Assembly: GCF_001620265.1 (NCBI RefSeq) | Contig: NZ_CP012661.1 | Span: forward strand, 3,392,501-3,456,500 | Origin: Frigidibacter mobilis | Lineage (GTDB): Bacteria; Pseudomonadota; Alphaproteobacteria; Rhodobacterales; Rhodobacteraceae | Length of the DNA stretch: 64,000 bases | Direction of reading: 5' to 3' | In this document: piece after piece, positions 43,996 to 53,129 of the stretch | Position numbering within the stretch: position 1 is the stretch's first letter | Layout of the letters: each line of letters starts with the position of its first letter | Notes under the pieces: model-generated | What the model saw: only the letters and a program-made list of their open reading frames with translations | The model's database searches: none | What the model was told of the DNA's origin: nothing | Translations under genes and position numbers: made by a program

Positions 43996-44090
43996 GATGC
44001 TCTTCTCCGATGATCATGCGGCCTCGATCAGGCTGGAGCATGGCCGTTGGGTTGAAAGGGGGGGGTAGTAGCTTCGCGTCCGCCAAGCCC

Positions 44091-44465
44091 CTACAAATAC
44101 CCCCGCCAGACCAGCACCCCCAGCACCAGCGCCGCCGTCACCACCAGCGCAAAGCCCGCGGCGGCGGCGAGGTCCAGCAGGTAGCCCCGCAGCCGCGCGC
44201 CGCGGCCCAGCGGCGCGAGGTAGCGCAGGCAGGCGTCATAGGCCGCCGCCACCCGCTCGTGATCCATCTGCACCAGCAGCTTGGGGACGCGTGCCTTCTC
44301 GGCCGCCGCCGCCAGCAGCTCCGCCTCGGCCCGGATCCGGCGCGGCAGCGCCCGCCCGCCGCGGCGCAGCTTGGCCGCCAGCCCGGCGCCGCGGATGCGC
44401 AGCCGCTCCTCCATCAGCCCCGCCACCCGGTCCGCCATCTGCTGCACGCTCGCGCCGCCCATCAT
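44091..44465 (-). CDS. Small membrane protein of 124 residues, unknown
   Basis: An Arg/Ala-rich soluble N-terminal part with helical character (RRIRAEAELLAAAAEKAR) is followed by one C-terminal membrane segment (LAAAAGFALVVTAALVLGVLVW). It looks tail-anchored. Base composition matches the chromosome. Two ATGs (44465, 44462) are both possible. I do not recognise a characterised family. Confidence 0.7.
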   Translation of the reverse strand: MMGGASVQQMADRVAGLMEERLRIRGAGLAAKLRRGGRALPRRIRAEAELLAAAAEKARVPKLLVQMDHERVAAAYDACLRYLAPLGRGARLRGYLLDLAAAAGFALVVTAALVLGVLVWRGYL

Positions 44466-44548
44466 GCCATCCCTCTGCCCGCCGGCAGCCAGCCTAGCGC
44501 AGGCTCGACCCGCTGGAAATCCCCGCCCGCCCGCGCTATGAACGACCC

Positions 44549-45310
44549 ATGCTGACCACCGTCCTCCACGGCGCCCCCACCGCCGAGCCGCCGCTGCTGA
44601 TCGTGCATGGCCTGTTCGGCTCTGCCCGCAACTGGGGCGTGATCGCCCGCCGCCTGTCGGATGCGCGCCAGGTGATCGCCGTCGACATGCGCAACCACGG
44701 CGACAGCCCCTGGACCGAGGCGCATGGCTACGAAGACCTCGCCCGCGATCTCGCCGCCGTCATCCGTGCGCAGGGCGGGCGGGCCGATGTGCTGGGCCAT
44801 TCGATGGGCGGCAAGGCGGCGATGCAGTTGGCGCAGACCGAAGGCGCGCTGCTGCGCCGGCTGATCGTCGCCGACATCGCCCCCGTCGCCTATGGCCACA
44901 GCCAGTCGCATCTGGTGCGGGCGATGCAATCCCTGCCGCTGGCGGGCCTTGCCACCCGCGGCGAGGCCGACCGGCAACTGGCCGAGGCCATCCCCGATGA
45001 CGGCACCCGCGCCTTCCTGCTGCAATCGCTGGACCTGAAGGCCTCGCCGCCGCGCTGGAAGCTGAACCTCTCGCTGCTGGAGCAGGAGATGGACCGCATC
45101 ACCGGCTGGCCCGGCACGGAAGGCCAGTTCGACGGCCCGACCCTGTTCCTGGCCGGCGCGAATTCCGACTATATCCGCCCCGAACACCGCGAGATCATCA
45201 AGGCCCTGTTCCCCAACGCCAAGCAGGCCAAGATCCCCGGCGCCGGCCATTGGCTCCATGCCGAAAAGCCGCGCGAATTCGAGGCCGCGATCAGGGCCTT
45301 TCTCGCCTGA
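44549..45310 (+). CDS. Alpha/beta hydrolase (YbfF-like esterase)
   Basis: A 253-residue serine hydrolase. LLIVHGLFGSARNWG forms the oxyanion loop, GHSMGGKAAMQ the nucleophile elbow, and the histidine lies in IPGAGHWLHAEKP. Ser-Asp-His triad looks complete. Probably cleaves short acyl esters or acyl-CoA. Its last 20 bases overlap the convergent glycosyltransferase gene. Confidence 0.9.
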   Translation: MLTTVLHGAPTAEPPLLIVHGLFGSARNWGVIARRLSDARQVIAVDMRNHGDSPWTEAHGYEDLARDLAAVIRAQGGRADVLGHSMGGKAAMQLAQTEGALLRRLIVADIAPVAYGHSQSHLVRAMQSLPLAGLATRGEADRQLAEAIPDDGTRAFLLQSLDLKASPPRWKLNLSLLEQEMDRITGWPGTEGQFDGPTLFLAGANSDYIRPEHREIIKALFPNAKQAKIPGAGHWLHAEKPREFEAAIRAFLA

Positions 45311-45986
45311 GCGCATAGTCCCGCGCCAGCAGCACAGGATCGGCCCCCGCCAGATAGCGCGCCAGCAGCCCCAGGTTGCGCGCGCCCCGCCGCAGCCAGC
45401 CCTCCGCCAGATACCGCGCCGCCGAGGTTTCGGCCACGCCCGCCAGCGGCCGCATCTGCCCGCGCAGCCGCCGCGCCAGCGCCACATCCTCCATCAGCGG
45501 CAGCGCCGGATAGCCGCCCAGCCGCGCCAGCAGCGCCGCCGGCACCAGCAGCCCCTGGTCGCCATAGGGCAGCCCGAAGACCCGCGAGCGCAGGTTGGCC
45601 CAGCCCGCCACGATCCGCCCCGGAAGCCCGCCGCCGCGGAACCGCAACCGGAACCAGCCGGCCTGCGCCGGGCCCGCCAGATGAGACGAAACCGCCGCGC
45701 TCCAGCCCGGATCCAGCCGCGTATCGGCATGCAGCACCAGCAGCCACGCGCCCTGCGCCACCGCCACGCCGCGCGCCACCTGCGCCCCGCGCCCCGGCGG
45801 GCCGCTCACCACCACCGCCCCCGCCGCCCCGGCCAGCGCCAGCGTGCCATCGCCCGAGCCGCCGTCACTCACGATCAGCTCGCGGATCAGCCCGGCCTGC
45901 AGGCCTTCCGTCAGCGCCGCAAGGCAGGGCCCCAGCTCCGCGCCCGCCTCCAGGGTCGGGATCACGATGGAAATCGGTGCGCGCAT
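45291..45986 (-). CDS. Family 2 glycosyltransferase (TIGR04283-like)
   Basis: A 231-residue GT-A protein: ISIVIPTLEAGAELGPCL at the N-terminus, the nucleotide segment VSDGGSGDGT, the metal motif VLHADTRLD and the acceptor motif LMEDVALARRL. The start ATG 45986 is chosen because the upstream in-frame extension overlaps the divergent ygfZ gene. Acts in the cytosol or at the inner membrane; sugar donor unknown. Confidence 0.88.
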   Translation of the reverse strand: MRAPISIVIPTLEAGAELGPCLAALTEGLQAGLIRELIVSDGGSGDGTLALAGAAGAVVVSGPPGRGAQVARGVAVAQGAWLLVLHADTRLDPGWSAAVSSHLAGPAQAGWFRLRFRGGGLPGRIVAGWANLRSRVFGLPYGDQGLLVPAALLARLGGYPALPLMEDVALARRLRGQMRPLAGVAETSAARYLAEGWLRRGARNLGLLARYLAGADPVLLARDYALRRERP

Positions 45987-46059
45987 CTGGCCCCCTCGCC
46001 GGTGGTTTCCCCCAGCCTTGGTGCTTATATGATCCGCAGACAGAACGGGAGAGCGGCAG

Positions 46060-46836
46060 ATGACCGAAGCAACAGCCTCTGGCGAACGCGCCCCGGACCG
46101 GCGGGTGTTCCGCATCACCGGCGCCGACCGCGAGAGCTTCCTGCAGGGGCTGGTCAGCAATGACCTGCGCAAGCTGGCGGCAGGCCCGGTCTATGCCGCC
46201 TTCCTCACCGCCCAGGGCAAGTATCTGGCCGATTTCCTGCTGATCCCCGAACCCGACGCCATCCTGCTCGACATCAAGGACAGCATCGCCGAGGCCTTCG
46301 TGCGCCGCCTGTCGATGTATCGCCTGCGCGCCGATGTGCAGATCGCGCCGACAGACATCAAGGTCTGGCGCGGCCTCGGCCCCGCCCCGGTGGCCTCGGT
46401 GCCCGACCCGCGCGATGCCAGCCTCGGCTGGCGGCTCTACACCGCCGCCGAAGGGCCACAGGCCGCCGACCCCATCGACTGGGACGCCATCCGCGTTGCC
46501 GCCTGCATCCCCGAAACCGGCATCGAGTTGATCCCCGATGACACCTATATCCTCGAGGCCGGGTTCGAGCGGCTGAACGGCGTCGATTTCCGCAAGGGCT
46601 GTTATGTCGGGCAGGAGGTGACGGCGCGGATGAAGCACAAGACAGAGCTGCGCAAGGGCTTCCGCACCGTCCTGGTGGAGGGCGCCGCCCCGGTGGGGAC
46701 GGAGCTTCTGGCCGAAGGCAAGCCCGCCGGCACGCTCTACACCCAGTCAGCCGGCAAGGGCATCGCCTTCCTGCGGTTTGACCGCGCGCAGGGCGAGATG
46801 CTGGCAGGCGAGGCGAAGGTTCGGCTGGCGGAATAG
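46060..46836 (+). CDS. ygfZ: YgfZ/GcvT-domain folate-binding protein
   Basis: Helps assemble or repair some iron-sulfur enzymes with folate. The 258-residue protein has FLQGLVSNDLRKL at the N-terminus and the diagnostic KGCYVGQEVTARMKHK motif with the conserved cysteine. Ribosome site GGGAGAG precedes ATG 46060. Confidence 0.93.
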   Translation: MTEATASGERAPDRRVFRITGADRESFLQGLVSNDLRKLAAGPVYAAFLTAQGKYLADFLLIPEPDAILLDIKDSIAEAFVRRLSMYRLRADVQIAPTDIKVWRGLGPAPVASVPDPRDASLGWRLYTAAEGPQAADPIDWDAIRVAACIPETGIELIPDDTYILEAGFERLNGVDFRKGCYVGQEVTARMKHKTELRKGFRTVLVEGAAPVGTELLAEGKPAGTLYTQSAGKGIAFLRFDRAQGEMLAGEAKVRLAE

Positions 46837-46844
46837 GCCCGCCG

Positions 46845-47081
46845 TCATTTCGCCGGCTGCAGCCGCGCCAGCAGCGCCCCGGATGCCTTGATGCCGATCG
46901 GCGCGATCACCATCGACAGCACGAAGGCGACCGGCCAGGCCGCCGCGAAGGCCCGGCCCCATGCGCCGAGCCAGAGCAGCGACAGCCCGCCATGCAGGCC
47001 GGTGAAAATCCCGGTCATGAAGAAGGCCATCATTCCGGTCATGAAGATCTGGGCGAGAATTGCGTGGGTCTTGCTGGTCAT
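46845..47081 (-). CDS. DUF2798 small membrane protein
   Basis: A 78-residue protein with two hydrophobic helices (IFMTGMMAFFMTGIFTGL and AAAWPVAFVLSMVIAPIGI), the layout of DUF2798. Start ATG 47081. Convergent with ygfZ, 8 bases apart. Function unknown. Confidence 0.8.
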   Translation of the reverse strand: MTSKTHAILAQIFMTGMMAFFMTGIFTGLHGGLSLLWLGAWGRAFAAAWPVAFVLSMVIAPIGIKASGALLARLQPAK

Positions 47082-47631
47082 GGTGCGCTCCGCTTGGGTT
47101 TGGGGGGCGCGACCGCCAACCTTGGCGGACAATACTGCATCCCCCATATTTCAGGGTGAACGCCGTGGGTTCGAAAACTTCGACTAATTCCCGCTTGCGC
47201 GAGGACCGGAATAACCAACCGGTCTGAATTTTTCGGCAAGACAGAGGTAGGCCGCGGCGGCCCAAAGGTCAATCGAAGCGTGGTGTCGGACCGGGTCCCT
47301 GACCGCGAAGGCCCTGTGCGCGGACGCACAGCCGCGCGGGTGCCCGGTGCGGCATGGCCCGGCTGGGGGGGGGATGCTTGTGCGGGAACGTCACAGGCCG
47401 TTTTCCCGCCCCACAACCCCGACCGTTTCTCTTTACATACCACATCCATACGGGTTCCATATGGGTTCCATACTCCGCCCCGGCGGCGCTTCGGCCCTCG
47501 CCGGCGCGCGATGGGTCAACACAGCGCGCCGCTTCGTTAACCACTTTGCCCGTGCCGTGGGCAGTTTGCCAACGCGCGCCGCGGTCACGACTCGCCTGCC
47601 GCTGTTAATCCCTGCGCCCGGAATGACAAAA
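47082..47631. other. Gene-free stretch of about 550 bases
   Basis: No frame in this interval has credible coding character. It holds a short imperfect direct repeat (gggttccata twice near 47453-47472) and a T-rich segment around 47420-47450. It may contain the DUF2798 promoter. I see nothing else. Confidence 0.5.
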
Positions 47632-47653
47632 GGCCGCACCCTTCGGTGCGGCC
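47632..47653 (-). terminator. Rho-independent terminator of efp
   Basis: GGCCGCACC-CTTC-GGTGCGGCC is a perfect 9-base stem, followed on the minus strand by TTTTGTC, 24 bases after the efp stop codon. Confidence 0.85.
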
Positions 47654-47677
47654 CTAGTCCCGTTCCGGCGCCTTCGT

Positions 47678-48241
47678 TCAGGCGCGCTCGGAATATTCCA
47701 TCAGCTCGGTATGGACGACGATATCCTCGCCCGGCCCCACGAAGGGCGGCACCATGATGCGCACGCCATTGTCGAGGATCGCCGGCTTGTAGCTGTTCGC
47801 GGCGGTCTGGCCCTTCTGCACCGGCTCGGTATCCACCACCTTGCAGATCACCTTCTGCGGCAGTTGCACCGACAGGGCCTCCTCGCCGTAATACTCGATC
47901 GAGGCGGTCATCCCGTCCTGCAGGAACGGCCGGCGGTCGCCCAGAAGGTCGGCCGGAAGCTCGGTCTGCTCGAAGGTCTCGCTGTCCATGAACACCAGCA
48001 TCCCATCGGTTTCATACAGGAATTGCTGGTCTTTCGTCTCCAGCCGCACCTGCTCGACCTTGTCTTCCGACCGGAAGCGTTCGTTCAGCTTGCGCCCGTC
48101 GCGCAGATTCTTCAGCTCGACCTGGGCAAAGGCCCCGCCCTTGCCCGGCTTGACGTGGCTGACCTTGACCGCAGCCCAGAGGCCACCGTCATGTTCCACG
48201 GTGATACCGGGGCGGATTTCGTTGCCGTTGATCTTGGGCAT
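47678..48241 (-). CDS. efp: Elongation factor P
   Basis: Rescues ribosomes stalled at polyproline. The 187-residue, three-domain protein starts [12 protein letters not shown]; the loop [10 protein letters not shown] carries K34, the lysine modified by EpmA-type enzymes; the C-terminus has the OB-fold segments [15 protein letters not shown]. Stand-alone gene with its own terminator. Confidence 0.97.
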   Translation of the reverse strand: MPKINGNEIRPGITVEHDGGLWAAVKVSHVKPGKGGAFAQVELKNLRDGRKLNERFRSEDKVEQVRLETKDQQFLYETDGMLVFMDSETFEQTELPADLLGDRRPFLQDGMTASIEYYGEEALSVQLPQKVICKVVDTEPVQKGQTAANSYKPAILDNGVRIMVPPFVGPGEDIVVHTELMEYSERA

Positions 48242-48461
48242 GGAACTTAAAGCCTTGTGGACTGGTTGATGGCGTGTCGCCGGCACCTATATCTGGCCAG
48301 GTGTCTTGTGGCAAGCGACCCAAGGCTAGTGACGCGAAGCCCCAAGCCATGCAACACATGCATGACTGCCATACAAAATAGGGTCCCCCGAATCACTCGG
48401 GATTAGCCATATTCGGCCGCACGCCACCAGACGCAAGAGCAATAAAAAAGGACGACAAAAA

Positions 48462-48782
48462 ATGCGCGATTTCGTTGACGGCACCGCATTCAACTACGAG
48501 CAAGGCCAGCGCGCGCGCAAACTCTTCGCCGCCGTCGTCCTCGCCGCCCTCGACGATGCGATTGCCGATGACAAGAAATACGGCAACGGGCCGGAACAGA
48601 TCGCCCGCTGGGCGCGGTCCCGTGACGGGCGCGAAGTGCTGTCCTGTGCCGGGATCGACCCGAACGAGCGGGTGGTCAAAGGGCTGATGGAATTCGTGTC
48701 GAAGGGTGTGCGCACCTCGGTCGCGCTGTCGCGCGAGGAAAGCGAACGCCGTCACGCCCTGGAAGAAGCCGAAGCCGCCTGA
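48462..48782 (+). CDS. Conserved 106-residue protein (DUF6280-like)
   Basis: Starts MRDFVDGTAFNYEQGQRARK, with LFAAVVLAALDDAIADDKK and REVLSCAGIDPNERV. No membrane segment; mixed helical. The sequence is of a type conserved in Rhodobacteraceae, which I believe is DUF6280, though the label is from memory. AAGGA precedes ATG 48462. A very strong terminator follows. Confidence 0.75.
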   Translation: MRDFVDGTAFNYEQGQRARKLFAAVVLAALDDAIADDKKYGNGPEQIARWARSRDGREVLSCAGIDPNERVVKGLMEFVSKGVRTSVALSREESERRHALEEAEAA

Positions 48783-48815
48783 CCGGTAGCGTAGGGTCCA
48801 ATGCCGAGATGGCTC

Positions 48816-48851
48816 ACAAGACGCGCCCCGCTGGGGGCGCGTCTTGTTTTT
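48816..48851 (+). terminator. Rho-independent terminator
   Basis: A 14-base perfect stem (ACAAGACGCGCCCC / GGGGCGCGTCTTGT) with a 4-base loop and a run of five T, 33 bases after the stop at 48782. Confidence 0.92.
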
Positions 48852-49026
48852 GCGCCTGCAGGAGTGATCCGGGCCCCCGGCCCCTGCCGCATCAACCCGC
48901 CGCCGGGCGATTGCCGTTTGCAGCCATAGCGCCCCAACGCCCTTGGGCTCCGCCATACGGGCGACTCAACATCTGACTGCGTGATCGCAGGCAATGGCCC
49001 GCGGGCCGCATTCGTGGCGCGCAGCC

Positions 49027-50316
49027 CTATTCGAAGTCGCGCGCGGCCAGCGCACGTTGGATCTCGCGCCGCACCAGCTTGCGCACGCTGCGAGTGATGC
49101 GCTCTCCAAGTGTGCCCTGCAGTTCCTGACGTATGATTTCGGAGACCAGAGCGCGCAGCGCGGCCTCGTCCAGAACCGCATCCTCGGCATCCCCGAACAG
49201 CCCGGGCTCCTCCTCGGCCTCCAGCATATCGCCATCCTCGGACTCATCGGGGAGCCAGCCGCGCCCGGCATCAGAGACGGGCGGCGTTGCGCCCCAGCCA
49301 AGCCCGCCCGCCAGATGCAGGCGGCGCGGTTGACTGTCAGCCGAAGGATCATCTTGCCAGTCCGGCGCCTCGGCTGCGGAGGTCGAGGCCTCCTCTGCGG
49401 GCAAGGCCAGCTCTCGACTGGCAAGATCCTCTGCTTCGGCCGCCCAGAAGCGGTCTGCCGACTCGATGTCGGCATCAGGGCTGGCATCGATCGCCAGGCT
49501 TTCGGGCTCTGCCGGTGCAAGCTCCAGCCCCTCGCGCAGCGGCTCATCGGCGACCACTACATCACCGCTGCTACTCTCGGCAGGGTCGGTCAGATCGCCA
49601 GGCGCAGCCCATTCCATCGTTTCGGGATATTGGCTCCAGAGCCCTTCGGGCCGTGCATCGCCGGTGTCGGAGACGAGCCGGACCGCCCCTTCGGCGGGCA
49701 TTCCGGCGATCGGGGCTTCGACCTCTGCCTGAGGGGCGTCGCCTCTTTCTTCAGGATGAGCGGCATCCGCCGCTTCACCCTCTTCCTCTATCGCGGAAAT
49801 TGTCGCGGCAAGCTCAGCGGCGAGATCATCCCCCGCGACCTGGCCCTCCGGCATCTCGCTTCCATCCGGCTCCCATTCGCTGCCCGAACCAGAGATTGCC
49901 GCCTCGAGTTCGGCGATAGTCTCCTCAAGGCTGGCGCGCAGACTGGCTGCGTCGGGCCGTGCCACACGCAGTGCAGGAGTGAGCAAAAGCGGATCGGGCT
50001 GCGCAGCGGCCTCGGCAGCAGGCCCCAAGGAGACAGCGCCGGTTTCAAGAAGCTGTTCCGCGGCCTGATCCGACTGGTCCGCCGCGGCAAAGGAATCGCC
50101 CTCATCAGCCTCGGGCAGAACCTTGGCGGCCTCGGGGCCGGGGCTATTGGATTGCACGGCGGGAGCGGCACTCAACAGCGGGCGGTGATGCGCTGCGGCT
50201 GTGCGAACAGGTTCTGAACGCGGCCCGCCAAGCGGAATACCCAGATCCTCGGACACCAGCCTGCGGATGGAGGACAGCACATCCTCGATTTCGACCTTGG
50301 TCATCGGGTCAGACAT
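49027..50316 (-). CDS. PopZ-like polar organizing protein (DUF2497 C-terminus)
   Basis: A 429-residue acidic protein. The N-terminus EIEDVLSSIRRLVSED resembles the conserved PopZ start, and the C-terminal helices LVSEIIRQELQGTLGERI and VRKLVRREIQRAL match DUF2497. Between them lies about 330 residues of Glu/Asp/Ala/Pro-rich, probably disordered sequence, much longer than in Caulobacter PopZ. A role in pole organisation or chromosome anchoring is family-based inference. Start ATG 50316. Downstream of tolC. Confidence 0.78.
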   Translation of the reverse strand: MSDPMTKVEIEDVLSSIRRLVSEDLGIPLGGPRSEPVRTAAAHHRPLLSAAPAVQSNSPGPEAAKVLPEADEGDSFAAADQSDQAAEQLLETGAVSLGPAAEAAAQPDPLLLTPALRVARPDAASLRASLEETIAELEAAISGSGSEWEPDGSEMPEGQVAGDDLAAELAATISAIEEEGEAADAAHPEERGDAPQAEVEAPIAGMPAEGAVRLVSDTGDARPEGLWSQYPETMEWAAPGDLTDPAESSSGDVVVADEPLREGLELAPAEPESLAIDASPDADIESADRFWAAEAEDLASRELALPAEEASTSAAEAPDWQDDPSADSQPRRLHLAGGLGWGATPPVSDAGRGWLPDESEDGDMLEAEEEPGLFGDAEDAVLDEAALRALVSEIIRQELQGTLGERITRSVRKLVRREIQRALAARDFE

Positions 50317-50417
50317 CACGCCCCCTTCTGCAATGAGCCAAGGGTAGCCTCGAGCGCGCCGCAAGACAACCTCGCCAGAACCTGGGCGAACGGGGCTGCC
50401 CAAGCGCAGCCCGCCGC

Positions 50418-51791
50418 TCACTCCTTGCCGATGGCGCGCAGCACGCGGTCAAGGCTTTTGCCCTGCGTGCTGGTCGGCGGTGCATTCTTGACGGCCTCGT
50501 AATACGCGGCGGGGTCATAGGTCGGGATCCCGAGGTTCAGATGCTCTGCGGTCAGCAAACCCATAGAGGCCAAAAGCGAATAAATTGATACTTGCAGGCT
50601 GGCCTCGGCATCGATCCGGCTCGCGCGGGCATCGAGCAGGTCCTGCTCGGCATCCAGCACATCAAGCGTGGTGCGGGCGCCCAGATTCGCCTCTTCGCGC
50701 ACACCTTCATAGGCGGCGGTCGCGGCGCGGATCTGCTCTTCCGTGGCGCTGATCTGGGCACGGGCAACGGCGATGTTCGACCAGGCCTCGCCGACCGATT
50801 GCCCGATGGTAACACCCGCCTGCAGCAGCGCTGCGCGCGAGCTGTCACGGCTGGCAATCGCCTGACGATGCAGCGACGACAGCGATCCGCCGGAATAGAG
50901 CGTCTGCGACATGCTCACGCCAGCCGACATCGTGTCCTGCCCGTTATCGTTGCGTCCCGCCTGGACCGAGGCGTCGACATTGGGCCCACGCTGCGCCGCA
51001 GCCAGGCGTACCTGCAGTTCCGAGACCGTCACCTGCCGCTGCGCCTCGCGCACCGAGGGGTGGGTGCGCAGGGCAATGGCCTTCGCCTCTTCCAGCGTGG
51101 CAGGCAGTGCCGGCGTGGGCGGCGCGGGCGCCAGCGTGGCCGGATAGTGGCCGGTTGCCGCCTTGTAGGCCTCGCGCGCGACGCTGAGGCTGCCCGATGC
51201 CGCGGCTGCGCTGGCGCGGGCAGCGGCAAGCTGAGCCTCGGCCAGTGCCACATCGGTGCGCGTCACCTCTCCGACCTCGAAGCGGTCCTCCGCGGCACGA
51301 AGTTCCTCGCCGATGACGCGGACCGAATTTTCGTTGATCGCCACGCTTTCGAGGGCGGACCGAACGTCGAAATACGCGCTGACCGCATCCAGCAGCACGC
51401 CCTGTTCGACCTGCACCAGCGCCTCGCGGGTGGCCAGGACGGTTTCCTGGGCGATCAGCACCGACAGCCGCGAGCGGCCACTGTCGAACAGCGACAGCGA
51501 GGCGCTGAGGCCGATCGAGGCGCTGTAGCCGCTGGTCTGCACGGTGCGGGCATACCCCGAATCTGCGACAAAGGCGAAGACCGGCCGCAGCGCTGCAATG
51601 GCGCCGGCCACATCTTCATCTGTCGCCCGCAGGACGGCGCGGTTCTGCTCCAGCAGGTTAGATTGCCGATAGGCAGAGATGAGTGCATCGGCGAGCGTTT
51701 CCGCTCGGGCCGGGGCCGCCATTGCCGTCAAAGCCAGCCCCATCGCAAGAACACCTGCGCGCCACCCCGTCCGTCGTGCCTGATATGCCAT
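50418..51791 (-). CDS. TolC-family outer membrane efflux protein
   Basis: A 457-residue outer-membrane channel component of type I secretion or RND efflux. Signal peptide ends near APARAETLAD. Two OEP repeats of long helices are visible (residues about 25-215 and 240-430), with TLDVLDAEQDLLDARASRI near the C-terminus. Lies between the pcm-like and popZ-like genes on the same strand. Confidence 0.92.
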   Translation of the reverse strand: MAYQARRTGWRAGVLAMGLALTAMAAPARAETLADALISAYRQSNLLEQNRAVLRATDEDVAGAIAALRPVFAFVADSGYARTVQTSGYSASIGLSASLSLFDSGRSRLSVLIAQETVLATREALVQVEQGVLLDAVSAYFDVRSALESVAINENSVRVIGEELRAAEDRFEVGEVTRTDVALAEAQLAAARASAAAASGSLSVAREAYKAATGHYPATLAPAPPTPALPATLEEAKAIALRTHPSVREAQRQVTVSELQVRLAAAQRGPNVDASVQAGRNDNGQDTMSAGVSMSQTLYSGGSLSSLHRQAIASRDSSRAALLQAGVTIGQSVGEAWSNIAVARAQISATEEQIRAATAAYEGVREEANLGARTTLDVLDAEQDLLDARASRIDAEASLQVSIYSLLASMGLLTAEHLNLGIPTYDPAAYYEAVKNAPPTSTQGKSLDRVLRAIGKE

Positions 51792-51928
51792 TGCTGCCGT
51801 CCTGTTATGCCCGTGTCCCGGTTCGCCATATGGCGAGGCTCATGCCCTACGTCTTACGCCCCGCATCTGTCACGCACCAAGCTCGGGTCTCCGTCGCACC
51901 AGATGCAGAAAGCAACCCAAGTTATGAA

Positions 51929-52582
51929 TTACAGAATAAAGCCGCGGCCTTTTTCGAACCCGGGGAGAACCGGGGCCGCTGCGTTGAAGGCAAAGCGCCA
52001 AGTCACCGCACCATCGGATTTATGGCCGATGCGCGCGACACCAAGAGCGCCTTCCATAAAGATGCAGCCGATGCGACCGCCCTCTTTCAGTTGCGCCAAG
52101 ATCGCCTCGGGAACCGTTTCTACGGCGCCCTCGATCGTGATCACGTCATAGGGCCCGTGCTTGGCAGCGCCTGCCACCAGCGGCCCCGCGATCACTGCGG
52201 CATTGTCGGCGCCCGCCTCGGACAGCAAGGCCTGCGCCTCGGCGGCAAGACTGTCATCCTCCTCGACCGCGACGACGGCCTCGGCCAGCCGCGCGATCAC
52301 CGCAGCCGAATAGCCAAGCCCGCAGCCGATATCGAGCACCAGTTCAGTCGGCTGGATATCCAGCGCATCAAGCAACTTGGCCAAGGTGCGAGCCTCGAGC
52401 ACCACACGGCGCGGGCCGATGGTGATGTTCTCGCCCATATAGGCAGCCTCACGCAGGCCGGCAGGCACGAAGCTCTCGCGCGGGATGGCCAGCATTGCCT
52501 CGATGATCGGGAACTTGGTCACATCGTTCGGCCGGACCTGCGTGTCGACCATCATCGTGCGGCGCTGTGCGTAGTCAGCCAT
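51929..52582 (-). CDS. Protein-L-isoaspartate O-methyltransferase family protein
   Basis: A 217-residue class I SAM methyltransferase with the Pcm plan: TQVRPNDVT at the N-terminus, [21 protein letters not shown] motif [14 protein letters not shown], acidic motif AVEEDD. The canonical threonine/serine-rich isoaspartate loop (GTSQP-like) is replaced by GPRRV, so true repair activity is uncertain; this divergent type is usual beside tolC in Rhodobacteraceae. Start ATG 52582. Confidence 0.85.
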   Translation of the reverse strand: MADYAQRRTMMVDTQVRPNDVTKFPIIEAMLAIPRESFVPAGLREAAYMGENITIGPRRVVLEARTLAKLLDALDIQPTELVLDIGCGLGYSAAVIARLAEAVVAVEEDDSLAAEAQALLSEAGADNAAVIAGPLVAGAAKHGPYDVITIEGAVETVPEAILAQLKEGGRIGCIFMEGALGVARIGHKSDGAVTWRFAFNAAAPVLPGFEKGRGFIL

Positions 52583-52767
52583 GAGTGAACTCTTCGGTCT
52601 GAATTTCCTGCGCTCGTCTTGCCACAGAACGGCAGGCTCGGCAACGGCGCTTGCGGCGGGCATTGCGCGCGGACGCACAGGCGTGGCGCAGCCGGCACAA
52701 TCGGACGGCCGCACGCGAGGCGCTTGCACGGCCCGCGGGCATGGTATAAGTGCGGCACACCTCCGGC

Positions 52768-52841
52768 GGCGGGTTGGCGGAGAGGTTACGCACCGGATTG
52801 CAAATCCGTGAAGACCGGTTCGATTCCGGTACCCGCCTCCA
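52768..52841 (+). tRNA. tRNA-Cys (anticodon GCA), left boundary of the island
   Basis: Acceptor stem GGCGGGT / ACCCGCC, anticodon GCA inside CGGATTGCAAATCCG, T arm CCGGTTCGATTCCGG and an encoded CCA. 74 bases. A tyrosine integrase gene lies 288 bases downstream, so the 3' half of this gene is the likely attachment site. Confidence 0.96.
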
Positions 52842-53129
52842 AGGTTTTCAAGGGGTTATGCCACTTCCGCCTTGAAAAGCCTCTTCGGTTTACAAATTGG
52901 TTTACACGGTCGGGCATTCCGACGTGTCAGATACATACCGAGAGTCGGTGCGTTCCGCCTGCCATTTTCGCGCGGGGAAGCCGTCACGGTTCGCCTCATC
53001 CGGGGAAGCCGCTTCCGTATTTGCACTGGCACCTTGGCACGGATCGGGGATGAGGTGATGACGGTGGGGCAGGCATGAGCCGCCGCTGACGCGGCGGATC
53101 GACTGCGCGTCACTGCTCCCGCCGCTCGT
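52842..53129. other. Region between tRNA-Cys and integrase, candidate attachment arm sites
   Basis: No gene. It contains an inverted repeat TTTTCAAGG (52845-52853) / CCTTGAAAA (52870-52878) and two direct copies of GGTTTACA (52887-52894, 52899-52906; period 12). These are placed where integrase arm-type binding sites would be expected. No experimental or comparative support. Confidence 0.4.

Noticed and set aside
47269..47640. Short frames in the efp-DUF2798 gap
   Set aside because: No ribosome sites, no recognisable domains, and frames are open on several strands at once owing to composition.
52887..52906. Two GGTTTACA copies as the start of a CRISPR array
   Set aside because: Repeat length 8, spacer 4, only two copies; integrase arm sites are a better idea. 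No cas genes or CRISPR-like repeats occur in the window.
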